Source: Gracilaria domingensis (Eukaryota > Rhodophyta > Florideophyceae > Gracilariales > Gracilariaceae). From it: a stretch of 64,000 bases of DNA. The notes under the pieces are model-generated. The model was given only the letters and a program-made list of their open reading frames with translations. It had not been told where the DNA came from and searched no databases. The DNA lies in assembly GCA_022539475.1 (NCBI GenBank), contig VCMS01000337.1, forward strand, positions 30,011 through 94,010, given 5' to 3'. A program made the position numbers and the translations under genes. Below are positions 40,041 to 50,795 of the stretch, piece after piece. Each line of letters starts with the position of its first letter. The stretch's first letter is position 1.

Positions 40041-41765
40041 AAGGTTGACGCTATTAAGCCCGTATATCGCTTGATAGATGCGATACATCTCCAAAAGCAG
40101 CACCGAGCCCATTTGCTTGACCAGAGGGACTTTAAAGAAGTACATCATACCCTGTTTCGGTATGCTGCGTATCAGGGTCAGAAGCTTCTCAACGAGGCGG
40201 TGGGAGAAGGGGGGGTTGATGATGCGACCGTATGGGCAGCCGCCGTTAAGAACGATTCTGTCGCGTATATGTATATTTTGAGCAAGAAGTCTCAGCTTTA
40301 GGAGAGAGGTTCCTGTATTCTGGAAGGCTTTGCTTGTGAAAAAGAGCTGGTGAAGATGGCTGAAATTCCCAGGAAGCTCATCGATTGGGATGTAAGCGTC
40401 GGGTTATTGGACTTCTATTGAAGAGGATTCGAAGAAGCTCCAAAACTCAGAGTACCAGAGAATCAAACTACATGGATTTCTATAATCAAGGCCGACAATT
40501 GAAGTTACATGACGACAAGAAGAGATGTAGTGAACTACCTGGAGAGTAGGCCGAAAACTCATTTGCTTGTAAAGAAGAGGGAGTTTTGAGATGCTCAGCT
40601 TTATCAGATATGCGCGGCGTTGGGACTACAAGACAGCAAGCAACCGAATGAGAAAATGTACGCACAAAAGCCTGGAAGCAGAATCTTATGTACCGGAGCG
40701 GCTAGCGACCTACAGTAACTACCTACGCACTTCGAAATCTTGACAAACGAAAACAAGATGGAGGCGAAGAACCCAGGGTACTTTGTGATGGTCTCCGGAA
40801 CTGTGTCGTTTCCACTTGAGATATGTAAAGGATCCCAGAGTCACTTTGCCGTAACAGCAAAAACATGGCAAGGGTTGAAACGAAGTATGGATGTGAAAAA
40901 GTTCGTTTTCCTACCTTTCTCTGTGTTTATTTGGAAGAAGGATGTATTTCATGACGGTGCGGCAAGCAAAGATAGAAGACTTCATGAAAAGTGCACTGTT
41001 TTGCCACCATATGTATGTAGTACAACAGAACTACAGGTTGCCGGATGCAGTTCATCCGAATCACCATTTCCCACCAAAGTTTACGGAAGAAGACGACCTC
41101 ATGAGAGCGAAGGACAACACAGGTGGTCGTGCGATGGATATAGAATTGGTGTAGGATGCGGAGGGGGAGAACGAAGAGAATCAGTTGATAGCCGACAAGA
41201 GAACAGCGACAAAGAAGACGGCAACTATGAAGTGGAGGTGAAAGATGAAGGTATAGGGGATCTGGAGGAGAACTGAAAGAGCAAAAACGTTTATTAATTT
41301 ATGACTTTGTAGTTGAAGAGTGGCTATCGAAAGATATCGCCACCATGTGTTGTTCCTCTTGAAGATATTGATTGTTGTTTTAAGTGGAAACATATGTCAC
41401 CAGTGCTATATATTTCTATATGTTTTCACATGGAGATTTCATTAAGGAAGCGTTGACTGTTTTGTTCTTTACCTACATAGTACTAGTAACTATCGTAGTT
41501 AGTGCCTAATTTACGCTGTCTCCAATAGATTCCCAGCCTGGGGTCAAGGATGCTACGAAAGGTAACCCTGATGCTGGTGGACTAAGATGCTTGGATTTCA
41601 GGTGCAGTTCAAAAAAGAATTTCGTTGAGATAGTCCAGATGTCATGGAACTTTCAAAAAAATTTCAGAAGATGTGAAAAGAAGAATTTCAAATGCTGGCG
41701 ATAACAGGATCCGGCAAGTTCCCCGTATCCTCCACAGAGATCGACTTCATCGTCTGTTTTTCACT
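40041..41765. other. Region with weak coding frames
   Basis: Frames at 40071-40301 (QGQKLLNEAVGEGGVDDATVW) and 40758-41276 (KNPGYFVMVSGTVSFPLEICK) look somewhat protein-like but belong to no family I know and are flanked by stops. They could be fragments of a decayed gene. Confidence 0.3.
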
Positions 41766-42998
41766 ATGAATGCCCACCAGGTGTGCTGTGAAGTTCCTAT
41801 TACTGCTTGTAAGGATCCTTCGAAGAATGTAATTGACGAAGCTTCTGAGAGAGCAAAATGCATCAAATGTAAGAAAGCAATGCACGTCGAATGCGCTGTA
41901 GCTCTGCCGGGCATAAGTGACGATGAAGAAATTTCAGAGTTAGGAAAAACTTGTAAGGCTTGTGCTGAGTTCGTGATCGAAGAACTAAAGGCAGCGGGTT
42001 TCGATGTAGAGGATTCTACTAACGAAACTGATGTAGATGGATCTATAACTCACATGGCGGACACCAATGAGGTTGATGGGTGCATGGACTCTTCACTTGG
42101 CAAGGTTGTTTCAGATGAAGTTGAACGTACACCTTCAGTCAAAAGATTCCTAACGACCGCAATAAACTCCGTCACGGAGAGCCCTATGGCTCCAGCCCGC
42201 AACTGCGAGACACAAGAAGAAGGTTCCTCGCATGTGGTTGTGCCATCCTTCGTTCTTCCAAAAACCGTGAAGTTCTTCACCATCAATTTTGTGCCAAGCG
42301 AAAATTATGATGGAGTCATAAGGCGTACAACGCACTTCGGTTAAGTTTCGAAGGGAAGGAGAGTACGAAGTCCAGGGAATGGGAAAAAGAGGGTTATGTC
42401 TAGTTCCGTGTCGGAGGAAGCACTTAAGAAGAGGAGATACCGAAGTGATCCTGAAAACCGTGCTAAAGAAAATCGGTCGCGACGGAGCTGGTACGTGTAC
42501 AAAACGTTCCACGAAGACAGCAACAATATGTGTGATAATTTTGTCGAGAGCGACGCTGGTAGTGATAATGCACTTGCTATGGGCACTTCGGCTGCCTCCA
42601 TGGGGAATAAAGATGATAGTTTTGTGATCGAAGGTGCGAGACACAAACAAAACAATGCGCCGGAAAGTGTCGGAAGCATTGGTCAAGCTGCGAAGCCCAT
42701 GGTAAGATTGACTGCCGAAGAAATGTTACCGTTCCAGGACTTTGTTAGTGCTCCTTTGATCGCGCGCAACGCTTTCGATGGAGAGCTTAGAACACACGAA
42801 TCCGTTCGGACGTACCATGTAAAAACGCTTCGTCACGAATGGATACCAAACGCTGGAAGAAAAAGGGCCTGTTTGGGAAAAATGTTTGATGTTCAAACTG
42901 GGGAAGATGGGAGAAGAACGATGATCGCGTTGTCCAATCAGTCTGCACAAAAAAACTCCTCAATTTCTCCCAAGCGTAGTTGTCCAGCTTCAAGGTAA
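41766..42998 (+). CDS. Cys/His zinc-finger-like frame with one internal stop
   Basis: From ATG 41766 (MNAHQVCCEVPIT) 192 codons reach a TAA at 42342-42344. The same frame then continues as VSKGRRVRSPGNGKKRV into ATG 42396 and runs to 42998. Either two genes lie 51 bases apart in one frame, or one ~410-residue gene carries a nonsense codon. Residues about 7-65 hold CC..C (18) CIKCKKAMHVEC ... CKAC, a spacing like PHD or related cross-brace fingers that read histone tails. The second part has a basic stretch (LKKRRYRSDPENRAKENRSRR) and no known domain. Function unknown; chromatin or transposon origin are both possible. Confidence 0.45.
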
Positions 42999-45900
42999 AG
43001 TAAAGTTCGTTCTTTGCGCGGCGCATAGGACCATCATACCATCGCTCATAACGTTTTGAAACCGTGCTTAATAGCGAGTGCTTGGTATTGCAAAAGATAC
43101 AACATTTCGCAGTTCAATTAATTGTTTCCATCCTCAGCATACTCTTCCGAAGAAGCCATGGCTGCTGCAATTCTTTCGTCTTTCATATTTTAGCTCTCTC
43201 TTCAAAGGTCGTATGCTTCATTTCTTCGCCAATAAAACGGTCTTGAATGGGTATATTATACTTAACAATCATCACGGAGCAATTCTCATCACTGCTTTTC
43301 TCATTCTTCATACTGTTCACGACCATTTCCAGACTGGTCGTCTTGCAAAAAACAGAAAATTCCGTTTCCTTGATAAGCTGATCTAAGTATGCCTTGTGGA
43401 ACAAAGCGGCGTTTACAGCCCCAACGAAATACGATTAGTGTCTTGCTCCAGTTCAAGATAGAAGAACATTCCAGTTCAATTAACATAAGAGACCCCGTTG
43501 CCAGAACTTGGCATTCATACCGGGCTAGATACCTTCGACGGATTTGTGATGTTGAAAGTACTCTCTTAGGGATGAGAGGTTACGAAAAGTAGAATTGTAA
43601 AATTTGCAGGCAATTATTTCAAATAGGGGGTCACTTAAAATTGGGGAAACGATAAAGTTGAATGGTTTGATTAGTTTTGGAACTCTAAGTCGTACAGAAT
43701 TTTTTAGCTGATAAAAAAGTACTGGCACCTCAATGAATATGTTCCCGTGAATATGTTTTTAAACGAAATTTTCTTAAACAATTACTTATCGCATGTTCGA
43801 AAGTTGCTTGAAGATCGGAAACACATTGTATAAACCTTGCGATTGTGATGCTTAAATTGTACAGGCTGATGAAAATGTGGAAAACCGGCGGACGAGTAGG
43901 CGAGGGAGACGGCGGAGCGCGATCCAGCGGGCAAAACGTGAATATCCGGTGGACGAGTGGGCAAGAGAGACGGCGGAGCACTCCATCGCGGCTGTGCGAG
44001 GGTACTGAGGCTGGCGCTGAGAGCATGTCCGGGTGGGTGTAGTGGCTGGGTCGTTTTGGAAACGAATCGTCTACGCATTTGTTGGGACAAGCACGGGCTT
44101 TGATTGGGTTAATCATTGTGCGTTGAAACTGTCATTGGTGGGTGCCTTATTGTCCGAACTGCGTTACCAGTATTTGTTCGAGAGGGTATATTTTGCACGA
44201 TGACTTGGTGGTGCACGCTGATGGACTTATTATTCAAAAACCTGCTTACTCTGACTATACGAATAGCGGTGCCTTAGTTAGATTTTACAGGTGTAGGGGG
44301 GGTTTTGGAGAACTATAGGATTATTATAAATAAATAGATTTGTAGAAATTAATTATCTTCGCCGGGAGAGTATCTTATCTTCCAAAGGCAACAACTTAAT
44401 TTATAATGCTTTCTATTTTAACTACAACGCTATATAGCGAAGTTTACTTTGCCCAATTCAAATTTACCATAGAAATGACCCGTAATCCTGATTCTTAAAT
44501 CAAAATCACGAATATTTCTAAACAATCACTAAAGGTCAGAGTGTCTAATGTTCTTAAAACATTCCGTTATTTTCATAAAAAATGTAGAAATTTAACAAAG
44601 TACATCTACACAACAAATAAAATGAACAACAATGAACTACAAGAAGAACATTTGCAATACTAATTAGATGAGATACACATTGAAAAATAGATTGAGTAAA
44701 ATGTGTTCCTTCTTTACGATTTTAACAAATAAAAACCGTATTGATGTTTCTATTGAATATGGAAATTTAAAATAATTGAACTAAACTATACAATTCACTT
44801 CTTTATTACTGTTATGATACTTGTTCTAAGCTTTTGAAGTATAATTGATTGATTGTATGAAAGTTTAAGCAAAATGTCTTTTCTGAATAGTTTACGTTGC
44901 CCTCTGGAACTGTCAGTTTTTCATTGTATTTGAAAGTAATAATAAATTAAACGGTAAGGTTAGATATTAGCCCTCTTGTCCATATACATTGAATTACAAC
45001 GAACTACATGTATGGCAGAGATTCATTGAAATTTATGGCCTATATAAAGCAGAAGAAAAATGAAATCATGGGCGAGTATAATGTCTTTTTAAGAAAAAAC
45101 ACGACACATTAAAGAAGTGAGAAACCGAAAAGTAAAGAGATGTTTCTCATGCAGCTCATCTGATATGAAAGAAAAGCAGGATCAACAAAGATGTGTAATA
45201 AAATGAGGACGTATAAGAAAAGGTACACGGATCTAGCGGGAACTTTTAGGGAACGAGTTATGTTATAGAGAACTTGATATATCGTATTCATTAACAAAAT
45301 GTTTAGGTCGGAAAATGAGTTAGAATCTGATGCCGATGCAAAGAAGAATAGAATCATATTACTAGCAATTCAGTTGAACATCAATAAGATGAAGAATTAT
45401 ATGGAGAGATGAAAGCTCTTTATCTGTGCAGAGGGTTCCGCTGAGACACATTGACGGTCTCTTATCACGATGGGCAATTTTTCTTCTCTCATGGTACTTT
45501 CCGCTCTACATGATTGACTTCTTTTATCGAGAGAGTCTTGTTCATTTTCTACCACAGCTTGATGATTCTGATAATTATGATGAATGTGCGAATGAAGAAA
45601 GCAACAAATATCATGAGCCGATACGAATCAGGTTAGGATCTTACTGCCGGAAACGGCTGGAAGGGAGAGAAGCGAAATATCTCGGGCTCGGGTTCACCAC
45701 CAGAAGATACTCTCTGGTAGAGCCTTTATAATTGGGTTCTGACTCGCAACCAAATCATAAAGTCTGGCGCAACGTGCAAATGCCATATCTACGAGCAATA
45801 CGCGAATAGCATGTGTGTCTGCACAGTGAACACTGTTTGCTACACAGTGCTCAGCCCTTCTCTGTTTCAGCGACTGTTGACTACCTCGCGCCGCACCTTT

Positions 45901-46800
45901 TCACCGAGTTTACTTTGCCTTCGATGCCTTACCCTCTCTTCATCCTATCTACACAGCAATCAGACTGTGACGCGTTTTGCTTTTGCAGCCGCTCGCGACG
46001 CAGCAGGATTGAGGCTGCGCAGGCTCATCTCCATTGCTTCCTTACCTTCTGAAGAGCCGTTGCGCGACGAAAAGTGTGAGATTTTGGCGCTTCCTTTGCC
46101 ACTTTCTGCACACGCGTCGCCAAACCATCCTCTGCGCTGCAGTCTGCGCTGAATGACGCCAACAAAACCTCTTCCAACTTTACCGAGTTGCTGCTAATCA
46201 ACTCCCCAAAGACGGGCATCAGCTCTCACGTCACCCTGTCGTTGAAAATAGAGTTCTAGATGATCATCTGGTCTCAGCTGATGCTATTGTGTGAGACTAT
46301 CGTCTGTGCAACGCCCATCATCCTCCATTGAAACCGTTTTCCATACTCAATGCGCCTCCCAAGTCTCTACCCCCTAGCTCCGTCCGCAGCTCCCACTTTT
46401 TCTATGTGCTCCGTTCCTACGAGAACTTCTTAAACCAACGATTATACCCGTTCTACCACCACTTTAGTAGCTTTCGCTGACGTCTACTAATCTTCTCCAA
46501 CGGCACTTTGTTTGAAACTATGATCAGAGATCTTTTTACATTGAAGGCGGAGGATTATCTCAGCGTTCCAATCACACCAACGTTTAAAATGACAGTGATT
46601 CAATCGGCACAAATAACACCTCCTATGTGTGCAGTCGCTTAGGAAAGTTCTGGCTTGTCTTGTTGCATCTGTGTAGCCCTTCTGCTCTTTCCACTTGTCA
46701 TCACTTCATGGTCCGTAAACGCTGCAGGGCTAGTGCCGATCACGCGGCGCAGCAGCAGCAGCAACAGACTGCTACGAAAGAGGCTGCCGCTCATGTGGCA
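42999..46800. other. AT-rich intergenic region
   Basis: About 3.8 kb, very AT-rich between 44300 and 45400. No gene is supported. A frame at 45426-45731 has one hydrophobic stretch, and 45811-46150 is low-complexity. A (CAG)n-type run coding polyGln begins near 46750. Confidence 0.55.
43868..43989. repeat. Two-copy tandem repeat, 61-bp period
   Basis: ccggcggacgagtaggcgag (from 43885) recurs as ccggtggacgagtgggcaag (from 43946), with the following agagacggcggagc also shared. Confidence 0.65.
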
Positions 46801-46829
46801 CACAATGGCTTGAAGAATGTTTTAGAGGC

Positions 46830-47580
46830 AGCACATAAATTTCAGGAAACGGCTAGCAATTGGGGCTCGCTGGAGTTTGCGCCTTCACGAAGTGGCAGCC
46901 CGGAAAGTATCGGAGGATAAAATGAATCTGTTAATCGAGGGCCGCATTTGTTTGCAGCACTGTGTCCCGAATCCTATCAGAGGTATGATACTGAGCGCCA
47001 CATACGCTGCTCAACTGGAGGTAGGAGTTGGGCATTGTCGAGTACACGAATCAAGAAGCAACTTGCTACTTGGGATTTGTTACGAAAACGCTGTGCATGG
47101 CGAGTGCTGTTCCCAAGGTCCAACAAGTCACTGTCCGAGCCTTGGAAATTAGAATTCGAGATTTAAGCTTCTATATGCTCTGGAGAAGGTGTTCTACGAG
47201 CCGAAAGACGTCTTCTACTGCAATAGAGACTACATTATTCTCAGAATAGTAGGGCTGGGAGAACAGAGATGCATTCAAGCATCAAGATGTGCAGCAGCTT
47301 AAGCTTACTTTGTGCGATAAGCTTTAGAAAAAGATGAAGAAAATTGCTCTCGACAAATCCAAATCGTTGTCTAAATTCTGTGAGAGTAATCCTCTCAACT
47401 ATACCAACTATATGAAATTTTCTTATGCCTTCACAACAGAAGAAGACGTTTTGGGCTTTTGCTCAATATCAAGGGCTTTCGCAATGTTTACGACAGCGAT
47501 TTTGTCCCGGCTGCTGATGATTTCGATGAGGATGAAATTCCTCGTTGCTTTGAAGGATGGAAAAGCGACCGAAAGAGAAA
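46830..47580 (+). pseudogene. USP7/UBP12-like deubiquitinase pseudogene
   Basis: Pieces of a ubiquitin-specific protease occur in the right order across several frames. First is the end of a MATH domain (HKFQETASNWGSLEFAPS near 46834, then DKMNLLIEGRI). Next is the Cys box YTNQEATCYLGFVTKTL, with the catalytic Cys codon at about 47064, then LLYALEKVFYEPKDV (like the LALQRVFYEL helix) near 47175. AFKHQDVQQLKLTLCDKL (the QHDVQEL box) sits at 47271, and LLNIKGFRNVYDS (like YDIQLNIKG) near 47465. Stops and frameshifts separate every piece, and the His-box half is missing. In life USP7-type enzymes remove ubiquitin from substrates and histone H2B. The upstream frame 46627-46830, with a Gln run, may be part of the same gene. 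Confidence 0.75.
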
Positions 47581-48299
47581 GTAGAAGGAGAAGGTGCTGA
47601 TAGTAGCGATGAAAGGGGAAATAGAGAAGAAGAAAGTAGGCCTAAGATTTGAGAAGAGAAGGGGAAGGAGAGAGAGACCAGGGTTAGGTTCAGTTTTGTT
47701 TCGAATCTAGTGTGGAAGGGAAGCAGTGTTTTCGGATATCAAAAGAAGTGCAGCTGGGAGCATGTGGAGAGACCAGGAAAGTATCATACTTTACATCATC
47801 AGACCCATCTTTATGATAAGGACGGGTCTGATAATGTCGCGAAAGGGTTTGAATCGTTCTCTTTCGCGGATGCGGTTATAGAGGAAGGTGGTGGCATTGC
47901 AATGTTCTGAGCAGCGAAGTAGGATGTAAGTCAAGTTGACGTCATTACGTGCGGATGGCGAGATGCACGCGGCTTCTATTACGAGAATTTTGTACTAGGT
48001 AGTCGTAGTAATTACGACTATTCTAGAGAATTTGCAGGAACTTCGCCAACGGGAATATGGCGGCACAGGTGGGCATCCCATGATGTCCTCCCCTGAAGAA
48101 AAATAATACGGCTGAGACTTTTATTTTGTGAACATGTACCAGCAATCGCGGCGTAGGTCAATTTTTTTTGCTTTAAACGCAGAAAGAGCCCTAGTACATG
48201 AAAGCGCCGTATGCAAAAAATTGAAATTAATTGTTAGCACATAGCCCTGTACGCAAGTTTTGCAGTGACCTGGGTGTAACACCAGTGGTGTACTGAAAG
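47581..48299. other. Spacer
   Basis: Purine-rich start (47560-47660), then a short frame at 47710-47910 with no family. Nothing else supported. Confidence 0.45.
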
Positions 48300-49769
48300 A
48301 AACCTACAGAGGTGAATACTGATAGTTCAATATTAGGAGAATCACCAGCCGTGAACGGTGTAGAAGCGAGAAATACCTGAAAAGGTGTGAGCCAGACACT
48401 CCGGGAGGAGGCGTAGGCCAAGAGACAAGGTAAAAAGAGATACTCCGAAGTGGAGACGTGGGCCTTGCACACGGAGGCAACAGGCCCGACGTCGGTGGAA
48501 AAGAACAAGAAACAACCAAGAAACAACCCAATACTGGGGCAGAGATCTGTGCTGCAATCAGGAATTAATAGCAATAATAGATATCAATACGACGCGGTAT
48601 ACGCAGATTCCTTAGGAATCCCAAGGAGAGTACGCGTACTTATACCTCTTCAGATGACCCTCCGAACGGAATAGTGCACCGGTAAGGGCAGTAGCGCATA
48701 TGGCCCATACTCGAGATGCGTCTCAAGTGCCCTCTGATCCGAATGGCAGTTCTCGAAGGAAAGGCTTGGTTACCACCGGGTGGTGTTCAGCCGCCCCTGC
48801 ACCTCTAAGTACCCCAGGTGCAGGGCCGGTTGGCTGATTACAGTAGTGCATACCCGTACAGGTTATACACGTACGCAATCTCACTGTCAGGGTGCCAAAA
48901 TAAAGACCAACTAAATTATTCCCCAACTTACTTACAAAGTGCACTAGCCATCCACCTCCACGTCTCCACGCCCAGTCAGGGGCTTTGGCCCATGCACGCC
49001 CCTCTACGGGTGCAAATTAGAGTTAACTTAACCAACGGTCGAAGGCTCCCATGGGGGATGCACCTCATAACTTCAAGTGCCCCGTGCACTGGCGCATCGC
49101 TGGTATATGAAGAGGTCCTTCGTCAAAAACCCCCTAGAATCGGGTTTGGTCCACAACTTGGCCCTGCCATTCGGGCGTTAGTGGCGCGAAACCGCGAAGA
49201 AAAACGTAAGAGAACTTACCGGGAGCTTTTCCAGTATGCCCAGGCTGAGAGCGAAAGGCTTCGCGTGTGACAAGAACCGAAACGCCGTTCTAGGGCGATG
49301 TTCACCCAGGGTTCCGTCCGATCTTCGTCCATGCTGAATAGAAACTCCGTGAAGCCGGATATGGGCAATCTGCACCTAACGGGAAATAATCCAAATTCGT
49401 ACGAAACGTCGGAGTTGTGGTCTACATGGAAGTACACTTCTGAAGAGGACTTCGATCTGTACACAGGAGGCAGTCGTGTAGCTGCCGTGCCTGTAGTGCA
49501 AACCCGGGGACGGGAGAGACACTCAAGGCGTTCGAGTCCTTGCTCCCTAGGGGAGGTAGACTCAGGGGATGAGCCCTCCGTGCACGGAAAATGGCGGGTG
49601 TAAGACCGCCCGTGCCTCGGGATATACCTTGGAGGTTGACGAGGAACAGGCTAGGTAAAGATCCGGAATCGGAAGCCACAGTGATTGGCCGCACCAGCGG
49701 GCAGTGGAAACCCTAAGCAAAAAGGGAAAAAGAGGGAAAAACCAAAGGAAACCCCCGGCGGGACGTGCA
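48300..49769. mobile_element. Degenerate LTR-retrotransposon relics
   Basis: Several words match the RE1/RE2 LTR on the same strand, including cctacagaggtgaa, acccaatactggggc, cactgtcagggtgc and gggatatacct. Between them, 49135-49270 on the plus strand encodes PAIRALVARNREEKRKRTYR and ELFQYAQAESERLRV, clearly related to the RE2 gag piece QIRALVARHRENNRKMTYLE. The mixture of orientations suggests more than one old insertion. RE3 has inserted into this relic. Confidence 0.65.
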
Positions 49770-49774
49770 GAAAC
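49770..49774. repeat. Target site duplication of RE3, left (GAAAC)
   Basis: Identical to 61540-61544 on the other side of the element, as made by integrase staggered cutting. Confidence 0.9.
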
Positions 49775-50631
49775 TGTAGAGCAAAACGCCCTTTGTGGGG
49801 ATGCACCGAGGTGCTTTTCATAGTTTGTTGATCCGTTACCGGCTTCGACACCTCAGGTTATGAGAGGCTACTGGGGTAGTGCCCCTATTTTGGGGTATGC
49901 CTAGGAAGGGTAGTATTTCTGCACACGTGTGCCAAGTTGGCCCGATAGCGGGTGCGCCGTGGCAAGCCTGCCACGGTTGCACACCTGTAATGTATTGGCC
50001 GGCAGCGCCGGACAGTTAGATATTTTAATTGATATTTTCAAGTGCCGTATATAAGTGGCGGCACTTGCCGCCACTGTACGGGAAGTAAACCTCAACGAGG
50101 CCTTTGGCTCTGATCTTCTTGCCGCTTGCGCACGGTCACCAGCCCCATCCTGGGGAATACCGCCGCAATTCCGGGCTGATCAACCAACCTCCGTCCCTGA
50201 GGAGTACTAATCCGTCGTCACGGCACTTTTCTTATCTATTTTATTGTTGTCATTTCCGTCTTACGGCTTTCGCTACTCTGCCCTACATTGTAGGTTTGTT
50301 TTATTTGTCTCGGGAGTTTTCCCGCTTATCGCGAGTCAGTGCTCCGCAGTGCGGCTCGTTTGTTGATCTTTTGTCGTCCCATACCGTTGGGCTGGATACC
50401 CCCACTCGCTGTGGCTCGCCGGAACCATCCGGATACCTACGCCGATTCTACCCCTTCTACCTCCGACTGCGCGCCCAGATCGGGGCCACCCGGATTTACA
50501 CCCGGCTCGTGTTGGCCCTATCGGAGGGTTCTGCCGCTCGACTGCCCTTCACAGGGAGCAGGGCCTGAACACCCTGAGGTGCTCGTCCGCGACGCGGCTT
50601 GTTGTTTTCCCGTCGAGGGTTTTGCACCACA
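49775..50631 (+). repeat. RE3 5' LTR (857 bp)
   Basis: Starts TGTAGAGC and ends GCACCACA. TATATAAG at 50048-50055 is the probable promoter, about 274 bases in. Several strong inverted repeats occur: 8-bp arms CCGTGGCA/TGCCACGG at 49957-49976 and 10-bp arms AGTGGCGGCA/TGCCGCCACT at 50054-50075. GC-rich, unlike the AT-rich host spacers. Confidence 0.95.
50048..50055 (+). promoter_or_regulatory. RE3 LTR TATA box in competing hairpins
   Basis: TATATAAG lies in the loop of a 9-bp stem (CAAGTGCCG at 50039-50047 with CGGCACTTG at 50059-50067). The right arm of that stem also belongs to a 10-bp stem-loop (50054-50075). The 3' LTR has the same at 60956. Confidence 0.65.
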
Positions 50632-50634
50632 AAC

Positions 50635-50654
50635 TGGTCTCCCGACCTAGAATC
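50635..50654 (+). promoter_or_regulatory. RE3 primer-binding site
   Basis: TGGTCTCCCGACCTAGAATC begins three bases after the LTR. Its complement reads as a tRNA 3' end: T-stem strand CTAGG, acceptor strand TCGGGAG, then A-CCA. The isoacceptor is not determined. Confidence 0.75.
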
Positions 50655-50795
50655 GGCTTAATTGGCCAACGTTCGTTGGAGTTGGTTCGTTTGTTTGGAG
50701 CCCAGATAGCTGGGAATATCCGTTCTTACGGTTCTCTCATTGTCCGTTTTCGGAAGTTGTTTTGGTTGCCCATTGGCCGACTGTGTCGGTGAACG

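Noticed and set aside
43868-43989. CRISPR-like array
   Set aside because: Two imperfect copies only, in a eukaryotic genome.
50104-50650. ORFs within the RE3 LTR, repeated at 61012-61621
   Set aside because: Identical in both LTRs only because the LTRs are identical; no domain, and they overlap promoter structures.
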